Source of the DNA: an uncultured Opitutia bacterium
Lineage (GTDB): Bacteria; Verrucomicrobiota; Verrucomicrobiia; Opitutales; Opitutaceae
Reading direction: 5' to 3'
NCBI GenBank assembly: GCA_903825285.1
Contig: CAIJZY010000007.1
Location: 147,898-211,897 of the forward strand
DNA: 64,000 nucleotides
Of this stretch, positions 60,024 to 64,000 are shown in pieces; the stretch's first letter is position 1; the number at the start of each line of letters is the position of its first letter. Under the pieces are notes generated by a model. That model was given only the letters and a program-made list of their open reading frames with translations. It had not been told where the DNA came from and did not search any database. The position numbers and the translations under genes were made by a program.

Positions 60024-62798
60024 TTATTCCGCCAAGTCCACTTCCGGCTCGAGCGGCTCGGCCGCAAGGGCGGGTTCCTCCGCCGGCGCCGGCGCGGGGG
60101 CGGGCGGCGCTGGCTCGACGACTTCGGGCGCCGCCTCGGGCACGACCTGGGCGGTGAGCTGCACCAGGCCGCGCAGGGAGGTGAAGTGCTGGCTGAGGTC
60201 GAAGTCGCCGCCGAGGCCGCCGATGAGCTTGTCGAACAGGTCCTTCTTCGACGCCTTCAGCGCCTGGATCCGCTCCTCGATCGTGCCGGCGGTGACCATG
60301 CGGTAGACGAACACCGTGCTCTTCTGGCCGATGCGGTGCACGCGGTCCACCGCCTGCGCCTCCACCGCCGGGTTCCACCACGGGTCGAGCAGGAAGACGT
60401 AGTCGGCCGCGTGCAGCGTGATGCCGGTGCCCGCCGCCTTGAGCGACACGAGCATCGCGGCCGCGCCGGTCGCGCCCTGGAACGCCTGCACCGGCTTCAG
60501 CCGGTCCAGCGTCATGCCCGTCAGCTCGTACAGCGGCAGCTCCGGGAAGTTCTCCGTCAGCGCTGCGCGCACGCGGCCGAGCAGCATCACGAACTGCGAG
60601 AAGATCACGACCTTGTGCCCGCTGCCCACCACCTCGGCGAGCTTCTCGACGAGGAGGTTGATCTTGCCCGAGTCGCTGAGCGGCGACTTCAGCCACGGCA
60701 GCATGTCCGGGTCGCAGCAGGTCTGCCGCAGCCGCGTGAGCAGCGCGAGGAAGCCGAACGACTTCTCGCGCATCGCCGTGCCCACGTCGTCGCCCAGGCG
60801 CTCGAGGCCCTCCGCGCAGATCCGCGCGTACTCGGCGCGCTGCACGTCGGTCATCGGGCAGAGCAGGTCCATCTCCACCTTCGGCGGCAGCTCCGTGGCC
60901 ACCTCGTTCTTGGTGCGGCGGAGGATGAACGGCGCGAGCTGCACGCGGAGGCGCTCGAGGGTGTTCGAGCGGTCGGCGCCCAGCGCCGCCTCGAAGCTGC
61001 TGCGCGAGCCCAGCAGGCCGGGCAGGAGGAAGCGGAAGATGCTCCAGAGGTCGAGCTGGCGGTTCTCCAGCGGCGTGCCGGTCAGCACGAGCCGGTGCCG
61101 CGCGCGCACCGCGAAGCAGGTCTGCGTGATCTTCGCGTCGGGGTTCTTGATGAACTGGCCCTCGTCGAGCACCGCGTACCCGAACTCGTGCGCATCGAGG
61201 AGGTGCCGGTGCTTGCGCAGCTGGGTGTAGCTCGCGAGCCACACCACCGGGTCGGCGCGCTGGCTGAAGTCGTGGCCGGTCTTCAGCACGTCGACCGGCA
61301 GCGCGGGAAAAAACTTCGCGATCTCCTCGCGCCACACGGGCACGACGCTCGCGGGGCACACGATCAGCGTCGGGCGGCCCGGCACCGGCCGCGTCGCCAG
61401 CACCGTCAGCACCTGCAGCGTCTTGCCCAGGCCCATCTCGTCCGCCAGCAGGCCGTGGCAGCCGACGTCGCAGAGGTGCATCATCCACTCGACGCCGCGC
61501 CGCTGGTACGGACGGAGGATCTCCGGCAGCGCCGGGGGCGCCGGCGGCGGGGCCAGCACCTGCTGGCGCCAGGCGTCGATCTCGGGCGAGAGCGTGAGCC
61601 GCAGGCGCGCGTCGTTGAACAGCGAGAAGATCAGGTAGGGCGACAGCACGCCGTCGGCGTGCGTCTCGGCCATGTTGCGGCGCCACGCGCTGAAGGACTC
61701 CCAGCGCTCGCCCGCCAGCGCCACGATCCCGAGGTTCGGGAGGATCACCGGCGAGCCGCCGCGGCGCAGGAGCGTGTTCACCTCGGCGTCCGTCAGCATC
61801 CGCTCGCCCGCCCGGAAGATCCACCGCAGGTTCAGCCCGGTGCCGTCGCCGCCGCGGCCCGTGGTGCGCTCCGCCACGGCCTCGATCTCCACCGTCCGCG
61901 TGCCCTTCAGCAGGTTCGCCGACTTCTCGTCGAGCTCGACCGTGAACATCTTCCGCCACGCGGGGAGCGTGGTCTTCAGGAAATTCGGGATCTCCACCAG
62001 CGAGCCGAGCACGTAGAGGCCGGTGTCCTGGTGATAATGGAAGTGCGCCTTCCGCGCGTAGGCCGCCAGGCCGATCAGCTTCGCCCGCTCGCTCGAGCTC
62101 ACATGGCCGTTGCCGTTGGCGTGCGCCGCGGCGCCAAGCGCCGGCTGACGCTCGCCGTCCGCCTCGGCCCAGAACGCCTGGAAGGTCAAACCCGCGGTCT
62201 TGGTCTTGAAGACCAGCAGCAGGGGCCGGATCGGGCCGCTGGACGTCCCGTTGCCGCCGGACGGCTTGGCCGCACCCTGGGTCTTGGCCAGCCCGGACGC
62301 GGCGACTGGTGCGCGCCCGGTGCCCGCCGGAGTGGCGTTTGTGCCATTCCCGCTGCCGTTGCTCGTGCCATTGCCAGCGCCATTGCCGTTGCCATTCGGG
62401 CGAAACGACCGCGGCGGCTCCCCCGGCAGCGGCGAGATCTCATCGGCCACCAGCTCCTCGATCTCATGGAGGCCGGCCACCGCAAGTGCATGAGCCAGAT
62501 TAATATCAGTGGTGGAGGAACGAACGGCCAGACCGTTGCCCTCCCATTCGATCACGACGTATTCGTCCTTCTTATCGACCCGGCGGTGGATGATCGCGTC
62601 CTTGGCCGTCAGTTCCAGCTCCCGGACCTCACCCTCGCGATAAATCCTCCGGCCTTCCTCTAGCTGGGCTTCGCTAAAGGTCGCGGCCCAGTCGTTTTCG
62701 AGGCGGTCGAACCAGGATTCGAGGGACTGAGGAGTGTAAACGCGCTTGGGACCGTGCGATTGCATCCGCTTAAAAGAGAGGGACGGTAGGCTACGCAT
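60024..62798 (-). CDS. SNF2-family DNA helicase/ATPase
   Basis: A 924-residue Swi2/Snf2 ATPase. The N-terminal 440 residues hold a SWIM-like region (near 35-100), a Gly-Asn-rich linker (about 135-160) and a helical bacterial SNF2 auxiliary domain. The motor begins with LLADEMGLGKT (450-460, Walker A), has DEGQFIKN in place of DEAH, LVLTGTPLENR, and ends with the helicase C lobe (VIFSQFVMLL, AGGTGITL-like LKAAGTGITL, and VDRVHRIGQ). It moves along or remodels DNA-protein complexes. The end is rich in Ala, Pro and Glu. The start is ambiguous: GTG 62834, ATG 62798 or ATG 62765; I use 62798. Confidence 0.88.
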   Translation of the reverse strand: MRSLPSLSFKRMQSHGPKRVYTPQSLESWFDRLENDWAATFSEAQLEEGRRIYREGEVRELELTAKDAIIHRRVDKKDEYVVIEWEGNGLAVRSSTTDINLAHALAVAGLHEIEELVADEISPLPGEPPRSFRPNGNGNGAGNGTSNGSGNGTNATPAGTGRAPVAASGLAKTQGAAKPSGGNGTSSGPIRPLLLVFKTKTAGLTFQAFWAEADGERQPALGAAAHANGNGHVSSSERAKLIGLAAYARKAHFHYHQDTGLYVLGSLVEIPNFLKTTLPAWRKMFTVELDEKSANLLKGTRTVEIEAVAERTTGRGGDGTGLNLRWIFRAGERMLTDAEVNTLLRRGGSPVILPNLGIVALAGERWESFSAWRRNMAETHADGVLSPYLIFSLFNDARLRLTLSPEIDAWRQQVLAPPPAPPALPEILRPYQRRGVEWMMHLCDVGCHGLLADEMGLGKTLQVLTVLATRPVPGRPTLIVCPASVVPVWREEIAKFFPALPVDVLKTGHDFSQRADPVVWLASYTQLRKHRHLLDAHEFGYAVLDEGQFIKNPDAKITQTCFAVRARHRLVLTGTPLENRQLDLWSIFRFLLPGLLGSRSSFEAALGADRSNTLERLRVQLAPFILRRTKNEVATELPPKVEMDLLCPMTDVQRAEYARICAEGLERLGDDVGTAMREKSFGFLALLTRLRQTCCDPDMLPWLKSPLSDSGKINLLVEKLAEVVGSGHKVVIFSQFVMLLGRVRAALTENFPELPLYELTGMTLDRLKPVQAFQGATGAAAMLVSLKAAGTGITLHAADYVFLLDPWWNPAVEAQAVDRVHRIGQKSTVFVYRMVTAGTIEERIQALKASKKDLFDKLIGGLGGDFDLSQHFTSLRGLVQLTAQVVPEAAPEVVEPAPPAPAPAPAEEPALAAEPLEPEVDLAE
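62326..62404. repeat. Gly/Asn codon repeat in the SNF2 gene
   Basis: A short low-complexity run coding (minus strand) for NGNGNGAGNGTSNGSGNGTN, made of imperfect GGCAAT-type units. It forms a flexible linker in the protein and is prone to length change. Confidence 0.8.
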
Positions 62799-62965
62799 AT
62801 TTTGCGGCAATAAAAATCTTCGGGTTTCTTCCACCCGCTGTGGCGCCGGCCTCCCCGCCCCCTGCGAGCCCGGTTTTGGGATGTTTCCCGATCGTCACCG
62901 GGCCGTCACGGGGCCGCCACCTCGGGCCGTCACGCTGTCGCCGCCGCGCACCCCCCTCCCTCCAT

Positions 62966-64000
62966 TTGAAGCTCACCATCGTCACCGAAACGTTCCCACC
63001 CGAGGTCAATGGCGTCGCCATGACCTTCGGGCACATCGCCGGCGAGCTGGGGCGGCGGGGACATGAGGTGACGGTCTGCCGGCCGCGGCGCGCCGATCTC
63101 CCGGCCGACGGCGCGCCCACGGGCTTCCGCGAGATCGCGGTGCCCGGCCTGCCCATACCCGGCTATCCGCTGCTGCGCCTCGGCCTGCCCGCCGGCGGGC
63201 TGCTCCGGCGCCGCTGGCGCGCCGAGCGTCCCGACCTCGTGCACGTCGTCACCGAGGGGCCGCTCGGGGCCTCCGCCGTCCGCGCCGCGCGCGGCCTCGG
63301 CGTGCCCGTCACGTCGAGCTTCCATACCAACTTCCACGCCTACACCGGCAACTACGGCCTGGCCCTGCTCCACCCGCTCGTGCTCGCCTGGCTGCGGCAC
63401 GTGCACAACCGCACGCGGCGCACGTTCGCGCCGACCGCCGAGCTCTGCACCGAGCTGGCCGCGCTCGGCTTCCGCGACCTCGCCGTGCTGTCCCGCGGCG
63501 TCGACCTCCGGCACTTCGACCCCTCCCGGCGTTCGCCCGAGCTGCGCGCACAGTGGGGCGCCGGCCCCGACGATCCCGTCGTCCTGCATGTCGGCCGCAT
63601 GGCGCCCGAGAAGAACTACCCGCTGCTCTTCCGCGCCTTCGCCGCCATGCGCGCCGCCGAGCCGCGGCTGCGCTGCGTCCTCGCCGGCGACGGCCCCCTG
63701 CGGCGGCAGCTCGTCCGCACGCACCCGGAGTGCCACTTCGCCGGCTTCTTTTCCCGCGAGGAGATCGGGCGCTACTACGCGTCGGCCGACCTCTACGTCC
63801 ACGCCAGCCTCACCGAGACGTTTGGCAACGTGCTCACCGAGGCCATGGCCAGCGGGCTCGCCGTGGCGGGCTTCGACTACGCCGCCGCGCGCCAGTTTGT
63901 CCGCGACGGCGCCAACGGCCTCGCGGTGCCCGTGGGCGACGCCGACGCGCTCGTCGCCGCCGGCGTGCGGCTCGCGGCCGACGCCCCGCTGCGCACGCGC
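62966..64000 (+). CDS. GT4-family glycosyltransferase (3' end cut by the window)
   Basis: The first 345 codons of a glycosyltransferase of family 4 (GT-B fold). It starts at TTG 62966 (LKLTIVTETFPPEVNG), the only start that gives the normal beginning of this family. GHIAGELGRRGHEVTV, SFHTNFHAYTGNYG (near 112-125), the acceptor/hinge segment VLHVGRMAPEKNYPLLFRAF (donor domain start) and the ETFGNVLTEAMASGLAV motif (near 287-302, with the E-x7-E pair) are visible. It resembles mannosyl- or glucosyl-transferases that make glycolipids. It is divergent from the SNF2 gene and still open at the window end, so the last part is missing. Confidence 0.88.
   Translation, partial: MKLTIVTETFPPEVNGVAMTFGHIAGELGRRGHEVTVCRPRRADLPADGAPTGFREIAVPGLPIPGYPLLRLGLPAGGLLRRRWRAERPDLVHVVTEGPLGASAVRAARGLGVPVTSSFHTNFHAYTGNYGLALLHPLVLAWLRHVHNRTRRTFAPTAELCTELAALGFRDLAVLSRGVDLRHFDPSRRSPELRAQWGAGPDDPVVLHVGRMAPEKNYPLLFRAFAAMRAAEPRLRCVLAGDGPLRRQLVRTHPECHFAGFFSREEIGRYYASADLYVHASLTETFGNVLTEAMASGLAVAGFDYAAARQFVRDGANGLAVPVGDADALVAAGVRLAADAPLRTR

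Overview
This window is a 64-kb piece of a high-G+C bacterial chromosome. Gene content and protein style point to the Verrucomicrobiota, most likely family Opitutaceae. The clues are an LpxC-FabZ fusion next to lpxA, a secreted propeller protein ending in two copies of a domain I know from Opitutaceae exoproteins, apiosidase-like, alpha-galactosidase-like and heparinase-like glycan enzymes, an orphan UroD-like protein, and dispersed inverted repeats typical of the group. The assignment comes from recognition, not from a search. There is no rRNA operon, prophage, insertion sequence or CRISPR array. One tRNA gene is present (tRNA-His).

Layout. 1-2.9 kb: P-II protein with a strong terminator, an ion antiporter, and a methionine sulfoxide repair pair (free-Met reductase plus MsrA). 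2.9-7.6 kb: two glycoside hydrolase-like genes 5 bases apart, then a 31-bp perfect inverted repeat. 7.7-12.9 kb: NDH-2, a DUF971 gene with hisI, a large secreted propeller protein and a small conserved protein. 12.9-16 kb: lpxA and lpxC-fabZ facing away from efp. 16-21 kb: carbonic anhydrase, YebC, CDGSH protein, AlkZ-like protein, RlmI-like methyltransferase, and a three-gene ECF sigma cluster with overlapping ends. 21-27.5 kb: metallophosphatase facing away from a TPR-like/solute-binding protein/heparinase II-III operon that has no permease. 27.6-43 kb: small exported proteins, deoA, argS, membrane and envelope genes (YihY, PpiD-like, TolC), miaA, a REC-GGDEF protein with a sugar-nucleotide epimerase, trpA and an EEP nuclease. 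43.2-45 kb: tRNA-His, a less G+C-rich acyltransferase islet, and a 32-residue Lys-rich protein whose terminator lies partly inside the neighbouring gene.

46-57.5 kb holds a compact phosphate regulon. The DUF47-Pit pair on the plus strand converges on a minus-strand run in the order porin, pstS, pstC, pstA, pstB, phoU, phoB, phoR. PstC carries about 230 extra periplasmic residues, and inverted repeats lie between pstB and phoU and between pit and phoR. 57.6-64 kb: a ClC anion transporter with CBS domains whose start overlaps the end of a PTS EIIA gene, a SNF2 helicase, and the start of a GT4 glycosyltransferase cut by the window edge.

No wholly new multi-gene system is obvious. The best candidates for new biology are the EIIA-ClC coupling, the enlarged PstC, the transporter-less binding protein/lyase operon, the EF-P with a non-standard loop tip, and the shared coding/terminator sequence at 44.9 kb.
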